Origin: Girardinichthys multiradiatus
Lineage: Eukaryota; Chordata; Actinopteri; Cyprinodontiformes; Goodeidae
Direction of reading: 5' to 3'
Assembly (NCBI RefSeq): GCF_021462225.1
Contig: NC_061797.1
Location: 22,219,093 to 22,283,092, forward strand
Length of the DNA: 64,000 bases
The notes under the pieces were generated by a model that saw nothing but the letters and a program-made list of their open reading frames with translations, was not told the DNA's origin and searched no databases. Below are positions 48,838-60,745 of this stretch, in pieces. The stretch's first letter is position 1. The number at the start of each line of letters is the position of its first letter. The position numbers and the translations under genes were made by a program.

Positions 48838-51800
48838 GTTTGTTTCAAAATAAGTAAATAAGGAACACAAACGCTAAATATAAAAGCAAGTCAAGCAGTC
48901 ACCACAACCTGAGATGCTTTCATTGCTGAAAATCAGATTTGTTTAATTTTCCTTTATGTTTCTGTTTAGACAAACGTAAACATGTTAGATTCCTGTAGTG
49001 ATAAGCCTAAAAGGATTTTATTTCTTGCAATTTTCAGAATTACACCCTTAAATCTTAATCTGAACACATCAGACGCCAGCTGGAAATGATAAAAGAATGA
49101 TTAATATCAGTAAAAGATAATCCTAAAATGAACAATAGTTATGAAAATTGGTAACAAAGTTCACTGGATAAATTGACTAGTGAATACCAAGTAGTAACCT
49201 CTTGCTTTTCAGTCAGTTGCTTCATGTTGTTACTTTTCTGCTTTGTTTAAGTGTTTCACTGTAAGAGTTTTTAGTGCTCTTTGAAACCCAAACCAGCTCT
49301 GAGTAAGAACCAAGGACAGGTGGGAAGACACACACAGCACACTTTCATGAGCTATTTAAAAGCTGGGATATGTCCCTGTCCCAGCTCTTTTGGAACATGT
49401 TGCAAGCATCAAACTTAAAATGAGTGAATATCTGCACATATTTGCATATATTCTTACAAAACTACATGATGACGCTGATTCAGGATTCATCTATCAGCTG
49501 TGTGTACCTACAGACATGTATCTGGGAAATGGATGGCTGTGAACTGGAGCACGCACACTCGGGCCTCTTTCATGGTATCAGTCAGTGGCCTTGTCTTCAT
49601 TACATCACAGCTCTCGATCTTACTCACGCTGTCATCACTCAAGGACTCCTACACATATCCTTGGATGGGGGTTGTTCTTTTTAACTGTCAGCTGCTCTTA
49701 AAAGAGCAGAAACAGCAGGTGGGCTAGTTAGTTTTTGTCAGTTCAGCTTTAAACAATTTATTGTAGAAGATGACAAGTGTATAAACAACGGGAAAGAAGC
49801 TGTGAAAGACAAGAAAGGTCTTTCACAGCATTTGTAGCTAAACCTTTTAGTATTTGGTTGGTGCTGCTATTTAGCAATTAGTTGTTAAAAGTTCAGTTTC
49901 ACTCTACCATCAATAATTTAAACTTTTCATATTTTGCTGTTTCCCACTATAGGGCCATTACTTTTTATAATAAAACGTCTTTCAGAGAATAGAGATGTTT
50001 ATTATGCGCTGCAATAAGAAGCAGGGCAACAGGCTGCAGGCTCTCTACCACTTGGAGCAGCCCCTAGGAAATACTTATGGTCTCTGGGCATCTTTTAGCT
50101 GGTTAAGCTTCCTTTCTCTATTGTCCATTAACCGTTATACTTATTGATAGGCATTCTTCCACCTCAGGTCCACTTGGCTTCATTTAGGTTCAGCCATTAC
50201 CGAAAAAGTAGAAATTAGGAGACATTAAGATACGAGCCGCTGAGGGGAGTATCGAGTTGAGAATCTTTAAAGCTTCTGGATATCCTTTGCTACTTTCTAT
50301 TAGCCCAGAACCATAGATGAGTGGCTGGGAGTCAACACTGGCTGAGACAAAAGCAATAAATAACCTTCTACCTACAGGTCATAATCCAACACCCATTGCG
50401 AGAGTGGAGAATAAAACTGGCTGTTAGATTCTGGCTGATTTAGAGAAGGTTATCGAGGCCTCAGAGGCCCCAAACGTTTGGTTCAGTGGATGTCTGCTTG
50501 TGTACGTGTGCGAGTGGGAAACACTGTGGTTTTAGGTGTATGTGCATGGCCTTTTATAACATCTTTTGTGTGTGCAAATTGTTTTATGGCCTAAAAGAAG
50601 CATAAAGTTGAACCAGAGTAAAAGTAAAAAAAAAGACTCAGGGGCCTCTGATTTAACCCTCCTGTTGTCCTTGGGTCAATATGACCCGCCACTGTGTTAA
50701 ACCCCCCCAAAAATCCACTAAATGCAATTTTTTTAACTTGAAATTTTATGACTTTTCCTAGATTGGCCCCAACAATAGAAAAAGTGAAATGTTGCTTTTA
50801 TTCACATTTCCATATAAGCTGTACAAAAAAAGGTACAAAAGGTGGTCTTCGGGTCAAAATGACCCGTGAGACAAATAGAGTTGAAATCAAGGTCACAGAG
50901 TTATTTACAAACCACAGAATGTTACATTGTTTTAGTTGTGTCTCAGATCAATCAGTAGCAGGAGTAAACAAGGCAAATCAGGTGGTGTTTTCGCAGGCTT
51001 CAGAAGACCAACTGTTTATTTCCAGAGGTTATAAAGGTGCTGCAGCTGAATTCTGACTGTGCTGAAGCCATGAGTGTGCGTTATACTGCTGAAGACGCTG
51101 TAGAGCTGATTTTCTCAGATGTCCAGCAAGACATCTCTGATTCAGAAGAGGAAGTGGAGGATGTATCCAAAGAAGAAGATGGGGAGGAATACAACCCAGA
51201 GCATGATGAATCATCTTCAGAAGAAGAAAACCCTGAAGCTGAACGAGAGACTTTCCTTTCAAAAAATAGCAAAATAACATGGTCCTCAGCAGCATATGAC
51301 CAACACAAACCATCATAAAGATGACCCCAGGACCCACAAGGTATGCCATTTCTCATGCCCATGATATTATCTCTACATTCTACCAGCAATAGAAAAAATA
51401 ATCCTCGGGATGACAAATCTGGAGGGTTTTCACAAATATGGAGACAGCTGGAAAAAGATGGATGAGATTGACCTGCCGACCTACTTAGGGCTGCTAATCT
51501 TAGCAGGTGTATACAGGTCCTGAGGTGAGGCTGCAGCTAGTCTATGGGATGCTGAGAGTGGAAGGCCAATTTTCCGAGCCACAATATCACTCAAAGTCTT
51601 TCACACCTACTCAAGACTGCTACAATTTGATGACCGTGAGTCAAGACCAGCAAGACGTGTGACAGACAAACTTGCAGCCATAAGAGAGGTATGGGACAAG
51701 TGGGTGGAGCGGCTGCCCTACCTCTACAATCCAGGGCCTGACGTAACAGTGGATGAACAACTGGTTCCATTTAGAGGTAATCTGTTTTCATATTTGTAAT

Positions 51801-52801
51801 AAAAGTGATTTTCACTATTGATTTCTTTGACTGTTTTCTGTCACACTGATACTAATCATTGATGCTAATGTCTTTTCTCCAAAGGTCGTTGTCCTTTCCG
51901 GCAGCATATGCCCAGCAAGCCAGCAAAATATGGGATCAAGTCATGGGTGGCTTGCGATGCCAAATCAAGTTATGCTTGGAAAATGCAAGTCTATACTGGG
52001 AAGCTTACCAGTGGATGCCCAGAGAAGAACCAGGGGATGCGAGTTGTGCTTGATGTGACAGAGGGACTGAGGGGTCACAATGTGACATGTGACAATTTCT
52101 TCACCTCTTATGAACTCGGACAGCAGCTCCTGAAGAGGAAGATCGCCATGGTTGGTACAGTTCGAAAGAATAAGCCTGAGCTCCCACCTGCACTGCTTGC
52201 TTCAAAGGAGAGAGAGGTCTTCTCCTCAAAGTTTGCCTTCATGCCCAACACTACTCTAGTTTCCTACCTCCCAAAGAAAAACAAGAATGTAGTTCTTCTG
52301 AGCACACTGCACACAGACGGTGACATTAGCGATCGTGAGGACAGGAAGCCAATCATCATCCTAGACTACTACCGCAACAAAGGAGGTGTGGACAACCTGG
52401 ATAAGGTGATTGGAACATATAGCTGCAGAAGAATGACTGCCCGCTGGCCCCTGGTCATCTTCCACAACATCATTGATGTTTCCTCCTACAATGCCTTTGT
52501 GATTTGGAGAGAGATCAACCCAACCTGGATGTCTCATAAGCAGAACAAGAGGAGGTTGTTCCTGGAGCAGCTAGGAAAGGCACTTGTAACTCCACTCATT
52601 GAAAGAAGGAAGCATGTCCCCCGCACAGAACCTTCAGCAGCAGTTGTGAAAGCTATTCAGAGTGCAGGAGCTCCTGATCAACCTGAGGATCCATCTACCA
52701 CAGCCACTTCCCCAGCTGGGGCAAGTAAGAGGAAGACATGTCAGTTCTGCCCTAAAAAGAAGGACTGTAAAACACATACTGTGCTGCAGGTGGAAGAAAT
52801 A

Positions 52802-54410
52802 CAGGTCCTTCTCAAAATATTAGCATATTGTGATAAAGTTAATTATTTTTCATAATGTAATGATGAAAATTTAACATTCATATATTTTAGATTCATTGCA
52901 CACCAACTGAAATATTTCAGGTCTTTATTGTCTTAATACGGATGATTTTAGCATACAGCTCATGAAAACCCAAAATTCCTATCTCACAAAATTAGCATAT
53001 TTCATCCGACCAATAAAAGAAAAGTGTTTTTAATACAAAAAACGTCAACCTTCAAATAATCATGTACAGTTATGCACTCAATACTTGGACGGGAATCCTT
53101 TGGCGGAAATGACTGCTTCAATGCGGCGTGGCATGGAGGCAATCAGCCTGTGGCACTGCTGAGGTCTTATGGAGGCCCAGGATGCTTCGATAGCGGCCTT
53201 TAGCTCATCCAGAGTGTTGGGTCTTGAGTCTCTCAACGTTCTCTTCACAATATCCCACAGATTCTTTATGGGGTTCAGGTCAGGAGAGTTGGCAGGCCAA
53301 TTGAGCACAGTGATACCATGGTCAGTAAACCATTTACCAGTGGTTTTGGCACTGTGAGCAGGTGCCAGGTCGTGCTGAAAAATGAAATCTTCATCTCCAT
53401 AAAGCTTTTCAGCTGATGGAAACATGAAGTGCTCCAAAATCTCCTGATAGCTAGCTGCATTGACCCTGCCCTTGATAAAACACAGTGGACCAACACCAGC
53501 AGCTGACACGGCACCCCAGACCATCACTGACTGTGGTTACTTGACACTGGACTTCTGGCATTTTGGCATTTCCTTCTCCCCAGTCTTCCTCCAGACTCTG
53601 GCACCTTGATTTCCGAATGACATGCAGAATTTGCTTTCATCCGAAAAAAGTACTTGGGACCACTGAGCAACAGTCCAGTGCTGCTTCTCTGTAGCCCAGG
53701 TCAGGCGCTTCTGCCGCTGTTTTTGGTTCAAAAGTGGCTTGACCTGGGAAATGCGGCACCTGTAGCCCATTTCCTGCACACGCCTGTGCACGGTGGCTCT
53801 GGATGTTTCTACTCCAGACTCAGTCCACTGCTTCCGCAGGTCCCCCAAGGTCTGGAATCAGTCCTTCTCCACAATCTTCCTCAGGGTCCGGTCACCTCTT
53901 CTCGTTGTGCAACGTTTTCTGCCACACTTTTTCCTTCCCACAGACTTCCCACGGAGGTGCCTTGATACAGCACTCTGGGAACAGCCTATTCATTCAGAAA
54001 TTTCTTTCTGTGTCTTACCCTCTTGCTTGAGGGTGTCAATAGTGGCCTTCTGGACAGCTGTCAGGTCGGCAGTCTTACCCATGATTGGGGTTTTGAGTGA
54101 TGAACCAGGCTGGGAGTTTTAAAGGCCTCAGGAATCTTTTGCAGGTGTTTAGAGTTAACTTGTTGATTCAGATGATTAGGTTCATAGCTCGTTTAGAGAC
54201 CCTTTTAATGATATGCTAATTTTGTGAGATAAGAATTTTGGGTTTTCATGAGCTGTATGCCAAAATCATCCATATTAAGACAATAAAAGACCTGAAATAT
54301 TTCAGTTAGTGTGCAATGAATCTAAAATATATGAATGTAAAATTTTCATCATTACATTATGGAAAATAATGAACTTTATCACAATATGCTAATATTTTGA
54401 GAAGGACCTG
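52802..54410 (-). mobile_element. Tc1/mariner element (family C) inserted in the piggyBac element
   Basis: 1609 bases flanked by the TA target duplication (52800-52801 and 54411-54412). Each end starts caggtccttctcaaaatatt in opposite orientation. The inverted repeats run about 199-200 bases (52802-53000 and 54211-54410) and differ at only about ten positions by eye. One Tc1-type transposase lies between them on the minus strand. Confidence 0.95.
53078..54082 (-). pseudogene. Tc1-type DD34E transposase, inactivated
   Basis: A single frame of 335 codons runs from ATG at 54082 to the stop at 53078 with no frameshift but three internal stops (53990-53992, 53858-53860, 53537-53539). The N-terminal helix-turn-helix region is followed by CRISQVKPLLNQKQRQKRLT, then VLFSDESKF (first catalytic D), FQHDLAPAHSAK (second D) and NSPDLNPIKNLW. 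In the family this last motif is PIENLW, and its E is the third catalytic residue, 34 residues after the second D; here it is K. So the enzyme is dead on two counts. The rest to SMPRRIEAVISAKG is well preserved. Confidence 0.93.
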
Positions 54411-55624
54411 TATATCTGCAAGGGTTGTGCACTTGTATACTGCCCTACATGTGCTAATTAGTTGAATGGGTTATGTTATTTTTCATATTTTTGTATTGTA
54501 CATTGTCTTAAATTGTTCACTGGAGAAAAAAAAATGAATCTGAGTCATTGGGATGAATAAAAAGGTATTCAAAACTCCTTTTTGCACATTTCTTTTCTTT
54601 TCTTAAGCTATAGAAATTCAAGTGAAGAGGGAAAACTCAAGTATTCACACATTTTGAGCTCAATGACAATATGGAAGATTAAATTTGGTGTTTAAATAAA
54701 ATTTAATTAAGCTGTTTATATTGGGGGTTTAGTGAAGACGGGTCATTTTGACCCGGCGGACACAGGGTGTGTACAGAAAATGAGGACAACAGGAGGGTTA
54801 AGAGAGATTGAATGCATTTCCTCATCTGGGTCTTTGGTAAACAAAAAGATAAAGAACAATCGCATAAGATCACAGTGGAAGAACACGAGCAGCTTTCATC
54901 CTGCTGTCTCTGAGAATGTGGATGATCGGGTTTTACCACACTATGAGAATTTGTAAACACATTCTTCTTCTGCTCCTTGGTTTGTTTCACATTTACGTAC
55001 TCATAGTAGCAGAAAAACAGATTAGACAAGTAATCTTGTAATTATTGTTAGAGATTAGAATACAGTTAATTGAATCTTTGGCATGCTACGCTGAGTGTAT
55101 AAATTCCTTTTTTTAATTGATGAAAAATGAATACTCTCATATTTTGCATGCTGTGTTCTGTGATACTAATAGATATTTTTATATAATCACCCTGTTTTCT
55201 AAATGTTCATATGACTGACTTGTTGAGATTTACTCTGTGCAATAATTATTTGCTTACTATTCATCGGTTTTTCACATGTAAACTGAAATATGACCCAAAC
55301 GTTTTTGGTTGGTCCTTATTTTGAGATGATCCTGCTGCTTCTTATGATGTTGTGACGATAACCCAAAAGTAAGAAATATGTACTTTTCCAAATGTGATTT
55401 CTACTACAATGTGGGTCACTTCCCTGAAGTTGGATTTCTAACCGGAAAAGTTGGAGGTTTCCAGCCACCCCGAGTCCATTATCTAATGTGGCTGCTGCTC
55501 AGGTGAAATGTAATGAAAACTGTACGCAAAAATGATGAGTTAGTTTTCAGCTCATGAAACCCGTGAAACAATTATATTGCTGAACAACCTTTAGTTTTGA
55601 ACATTTGTTTAGTGTTTAAATGCA

Positions 55625-56110
55625 TAAAATGTCAAGAGTAATAGGTGGAGGATCCCAGAATGCAGACGGACAGGCATCTTAACATTAAGTAAAGACGGTT
55701 TATTGTAAGCAAAGCACTCACAAAAGGAGGCAGGAACAAAACAAGCACAGGCACAAATGATAGGAAGAAGTAGTGATGTTTCCGGGATGAGAAAACAGAA
55801 TGATTGTGTATATATGGAGCGTGGTACAGGTGAAACGAGAAGACTGATTACATGATGCAGGTGGACCGAATGAAGCTAATTGCAGATTGACAGATGCAGG
55901 GAAAACAAAACGTGACAAGGGCAAAACCGAAATCCAGTAATACAAGCTAATTGGGAAAACATAACGTACAGAACATGAACTAGAAAACAATAATAAGAAA
56001 CTAAAGCTCAACCAGGAAAATAATAAACAGAAACAAGATCCAAAACATTAACTGAAAATAAGAATAACTAAAATCCAAACAAATATATCGCAACACCCTC
56101 AAATCATGAC
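55625..56110. repeat. Interspersed repeat, family unassigned
   Basis: Begins near aggatcccagaatgcagacg and includes gtttattg, then a long A-rich part with words such as aactaaagctcaaccagg and caaaacatt. The layout resembles teleost repeats with A-rich bodies, but I could not assign a family and no frame survives. Confidence 0.4.
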
Positions 56111-59100
56111 ATAAAATCTAAAAATTATTGCTCTGGAGCTAGCCCTTGGTTACCTCTTTTGAACTGACAGGAGAACAACACACAAACTTGTTTTCCATTT
56201 ACACACATAACAGCTCTAATTAAAGCTTCAATTTCTAAAAGTGGCATTTTAAACATCCAACCAATTTAAAAAAGCATAGTTATCATTAGGGTTTGGTGCT
56301 GGTCAGGTAGTGTACTGTCATTATCTAAAGCCTACTCTGCTCAAAACAGCTGTTGGCCATGAAACAATTAGCAGAGATATAAAAACACTGCACATTTTGT
56401 AGTTCCCAAGCAGAAATGCAGTGGACATTTTTTTTATACTGGTCATTTCTATGAGTGACAATAGATAGTGAAGCAATTCACAGATATTAGAATATGAAAT
56501 AACTTTATAAAGTTCATTATTTTATTCTTATCAGGTATTATTTGTAAATTGGTATTATGACTCAAGAATTTGGGATTTTTGTCATTTGAAAGCTTGAGAT
56601 CAAATCAGCATTGACAACGTTGACATTTTTTAAACTCGGCTTTAAATAGCCAAAGTTGGAGACACTGTCCTTGTCTGGGTGGAAAGGTTAATACATTCCC
56701 ACATACTTCCTCCATCTGTCACACATCAGAAATGGCAGGTTGCCATGAGCTACCTGCTCTTAAAAAGTACCCAAACACATTCACCCACACAGGGCCTGTA
56801 GTGGCAGTTAAATCTTGGGTAAAGAATCAAATTAATCTGTGACTCTATTTAATAACCAGCTGACAAACCGCAGATTTTGATTTTTGTTTTTTGTAAAACT
56901 CAAGAAAGGAAACAAATCTAAGCACATTTCTCACCCATTTTCCCCAGCAGTTGGTGAAAACAGCCTTGTGTTAAGCAATGCTAAAAAGCCTCAACCACGC
57001 ACAAGAACCAGAGTGTGATGGTTTATTCATGATTACCTCCTCTGGTGAACGCTCGCTTTAAGTCCTCCCCACCTGCAGTATGTCTCACGGCTTATGGCAC
57101 ACACCATGTGTTTGGCAGGGTGCTTGTGCTTTCAATGAGCCGTTTTTTTAAATTTAATTGAATACAACATTTTTATCATTATCACAATAAAAAGTCAAGT
57201 GAACTTGTATGCTGTTTGAGTTTAACATGTAGTGATGAGTCCAGCGAGGTGAATGCCAACAGCATGCTTCAAAAAGATGCCAGAGGACAGGGAGGCAGAT
57301 TTGAGCGTGGCCTTTTGTTTAATAGGCCAGACCTTATGCTGGTGGAGCTGTCTGAATGCAGACCTTTGACCTTTCTCTTGTCTTCGCTGCCCCGGTTAAT
57401 CCTGGGGAGGTTAATCACATGGTAATAGGGCCCCCAGAGTTATAGAGCAGGCCTCCTCTCAATTTGCGGTCAGTTAGCAGAGGAATCAACTGATGCTCTT
57501 TCTGTATGTCTATGCTGTATTTTTTTCAGTTCTGCCTTTTTTTCCTCAAACAGTCTTACTAATCATTTTCATGTGTGTCCTACTTAATCCGCAGCTCAAG
57601 TGATCATTTCTGGCCCAACTGAAGCAAAAACATTAAAGGTTTTGTTAGTAGGAATCCACAGAAGAAGCACCAGCGGTTTAAGCTAGCCTAACCACATCGA
57701 CATGTGGTAAAAGGCAGCTGGGATTGAACTCATAACTTTCGTACTAATGATTTCCCGCTGAGCAACAGAAGTCTCACATACAATATCAAAGACATTATTA
57801 ATGAATTCATTAATTACTATGTAAATGCTGGACATGTGTCCGCTAACGACACTGTGGGCACAAAATATGAGGGAGATATATTAAGAGATAATGTTCAATC
57901 AAACCTCAACTCCAGTTTCATTCGAGGATTTAGTGAAAAATAAATATCTGACATTGTCAATAAAACTGATGTTAAAAAGTCTACAAACACAGCAGGAATT
58001 GACATGCGAATAGAAAAAAACATAACTGGATGTGTTGTAAAACCTTTGTGACATTTAAAGAAACAATGTATGAACTTTGTGGAAAATGGATGTTTAGAAA
58101 AGCAAAAGTTAAGACACAATATTAAATATTACATATGTCAGAGTAAACTTTTAAAAACTATACAAAAAACATGTGTTCAAAAATATCAGAGATTTGATTA
58201 TTTTGAGACACAAAACAAATACTTAGATTAGAATTATGTCTCTGTTGAGATTGTTCCTTGTTTGTTTTTGTTTTGTTTTGGAAGAGAAATAACTGATGCC
58301 ATTTATGAAAAAGGTTTAGGTGTAATAGGTTTATCCTAAAGTAAATAATAAGGCAGGAATTGTTTTTAGGCATGATAGCTTTGTGATTGATCAGTAATGT
58401 ATTGAATAGGCATTGGCCAGTATGAGGTTCTCATGGTATGTTAACCTTGAGTAAAAACACCACAGTTTTATGATTTCATTGTATGATCTTTAACTGCTGT
58501 TGATTAAAACAGAAAAGCCTTAATTATTCCTTCTTCTGCAAAATAATAGAATAAATGGATTATTACAGTTCTAATAGTGATCCTTCTTATTTGTTTATTG
58601 CACGTAATATCATCCCTTCTTGTTCTGCTTTATGTGCAGCAACACAAGCTTGGTTATCTAGGTAATAAGTTGGGATTTGTGCTCGGGTAGCCAGCCTGCT
58701 TCTGGCTGCTAAAACAACTGTACATTATTTTCATGGGTGACACTTCAGTAGGTTCCACACCATGAATATCTGTGTCTTTGGCAACCTGAAATATTTCCAA
58801 ACCTTAGCCTTTCTTGTAAGCGTGGGAAAAATAAGGGAGACTTTTATAAGTCATCTTATTAGGCGTGTGCAGCAACAGGTGGGGTACAGGAACAGAGGGA
58901 AAACGGCTTGACTGTTTGCTCCATACAGCTTCTGTGTGAAAAATGTTTACAGTGTTGAACACTTTTTGTGGTTTCTGATATTACGTTAAATCATCCCGTA
59001 AAAAAAGTAAACAAAAAGAAAGAAAAAATATTTTGGAGTAATAAATCTGGTGTTGATTTTAATCTACCTTTATCAACAGCAGCTCTGTGGATCATTTCAT

Positions 59101-60434
59101 CCAGACACTACAGATACAAATAATTGCCTTATGTTAAACCCACTGTACGTGTCCATGAAGCGAACCCTCCAGATGCAAATCCTCAAATAAACATGATCAC
59201 AGCTGGCTTTGTTTGTTTAGCACGTGCACTTTGCAGGCTCTTCATCTATTAATAAACCTGCTGGGAAAGCTGTGGTACCACATTCGGTGATATGACTTTG
59301 GTCATTACAGTCATAAATCCACACACTTGGTCTGCAGGACCTGTTGCCACCCTCTTGCGCCAGTAGGTGGAGCTCTGCACTTTGAGTTACGCTCAAACAA
59401 ACAGGGCACAGACGCATGGCTATCACTCTGCTGCTGCTCTGCATCAGTTTTGATGATGTATTCTGTGCGGTGGTGGTTCTCATCCGTGTCGTTCCTGACA
59501 GTGACTGACAGAAAACAAAATTTGAGTGATAAACAGATATACAGAACATCATGTCTCACAGCCTCCTCCACCCATTCCTTTGCAGTGATGAACTGACCTA
59601 ATTTTAAACTAATGTAATAACCTTTAAACATTCACTATCAGATATATTATGCATAACTATCCTCTTAGTCACACTCATGCAAGAATATGAGTTGTCTCCT
59701 CCAACAAATGATAAATAGATAAAACTTATAACATACACTAACAGAGAACTCCCCATCTCACTTCAAAGTAAATCAATAGATTAGCTTTTTTGCAAGTGGT
59801 AAAATATGAAATTCACAACATTACTGCACAATTCAAACATTCTAAACAGGACTGAGGTGGGTGGGCTAATTGAGCAGTTATGATTGAGAGAAAGGGGGGG
59901 AAAGATGAGAAGCAGAGGGGTAGCAGAGCAGACGTTCTTGAAAAGCTTTGTATTGCGACAGCTGGCTGCTGCAGATAACCACAAAACCACTGGAGCACTT
60001 GAGGTCCGGGTGGTGCATGGCTAGAGTTCCACTCCAACATGACCTTATATCCTGCCTGGGTTTTAGACGCAGGGGTTTGGTCAGAGTGCCACATCCTGAC
60101 GATTATCCCAAGTGACAGAATCAAGAACTCTGTCTGGCTGACTAAATTGAGTTCATAAGTCCCTCTTGTACCGGCGTGTTGATGTGTGAGCCTGTGCACG
60201 CACGTGTCCGCCAGCTTGCTTTAGCCTCCCGTTCTTGTATAATGCATGATTGCTCTGAACAGATACATTTTCAATCTCACCCATCGCAAAAGGGAGATTT
60301 CATTTATTTGTGCTCAGATATTATCCCTGATGTTGCTACAGTGACTGCCAGTGAGAGCACCGTGCAGGAGAGGCAGTGAATTCAGAGCTGGCTGGTGGCT
60401 GGTGGTGCATTTATATGCGTGCGTCTGTCTGGTC

Positions 60435-60745
60435 TTATTCATTTTTCAGTGACTCCACTCCATTTTTGCCCTTGAGCACCAATTCTCGTACAGACCACAC
60501 TTCTGCCACCTCCAGTTGGATGTCTGCCTCCAACATCTGGAGCAGATTGTGGCCCTGCAGCTTGCCAGGTAGCAGCCCCTTAACATCAGACGCCTTATTG
60601 TCCACTGCTGAGCTGTCAGAGTACACACCTTCAGCAACGACACCAGCCTGCCTCCGTCCAGCACTGAGCACACACTCTCGGCCACCCTCAGAACAGTCTT
60701 CCTCTGTAGCTCGGACATCAGAGCCGACTAATACTCGGGAAAACA
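60435..60745 (-). other. Antisense coding-like block, unrecognised
   Basis: On the minus strand, a GC-rich 0.3-kb block preceded by a pyrimidine tract and cgagtattag (acceptor-like) reads in one frame ALMSELQRKTVLRVAESVCS then VLDGGRLVSLLK, with a gtgtgt donor-like site after it. Another frame reads SDVKGLLPGKLQGHNLLQML, then EADIQLEVAEVWSVRELVLK and ends GVESLKNE at a stop. Both look protein-like, but the two frames differ and I recognise no family. It may be a decayed retrocopy, exons of an antisense gene or a conserved noncoding element. Confidence 0.3.

Larger units (their letters stand above)
51070..54461 (+). pseudogene. piggyBac transposase, broken
   Basis: Cut-and-paste transposase. 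The acidic N-terminus (DSEEEVEDV, EEDGEEYNPEHDESSSEEE) begins at ATG 51070. The core continues through TNLEGF, GLLILAGVYRS, then TVDEQLVPFRG, VTCDNFFTSYEL and NKGGVDNLDKVIGTYS, so the three catalytic aspartates are visible. A 108-base GT-AG intron-like gap (51777-51884) divides PFRG from RCPFRQ. Damage: a stop at ~51316 with frame loss and apparent deletion before ~51390, a TGA at ~51521, a one-base shift before the C-terminal cysteine-rich domain, and the Tc1 insertion inside that domain. The longest intact part is 51908-52799. The C-terminal remnant after the Tc1 reads ICKGCALVYCPTCAN and ends at 54461. Confidence 0.88.
50657..54797 (+). mobile_element. piggyBac-family transposon, interrupted by a Tc1 element
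   Basis: TTAA flanks it on both sides (50653-50656 and 54798-54801), the target duplication of piggyBac elements. The terminal inverted repeats agree over 15 bases (CCCTCCTGTTGTCCT at the left; the reverse complement at the right end). Just inside lie palindromic ggtcaatatgaccc at 50673-50686, gggtcaaaatgaccc at ~50851 and gggtcattttgaccc at ~54740. Without the Tc1 insertion the element would be about 2.53 kb. It encodes one transposase on the + strand, now broken. Confidence 0.92.
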
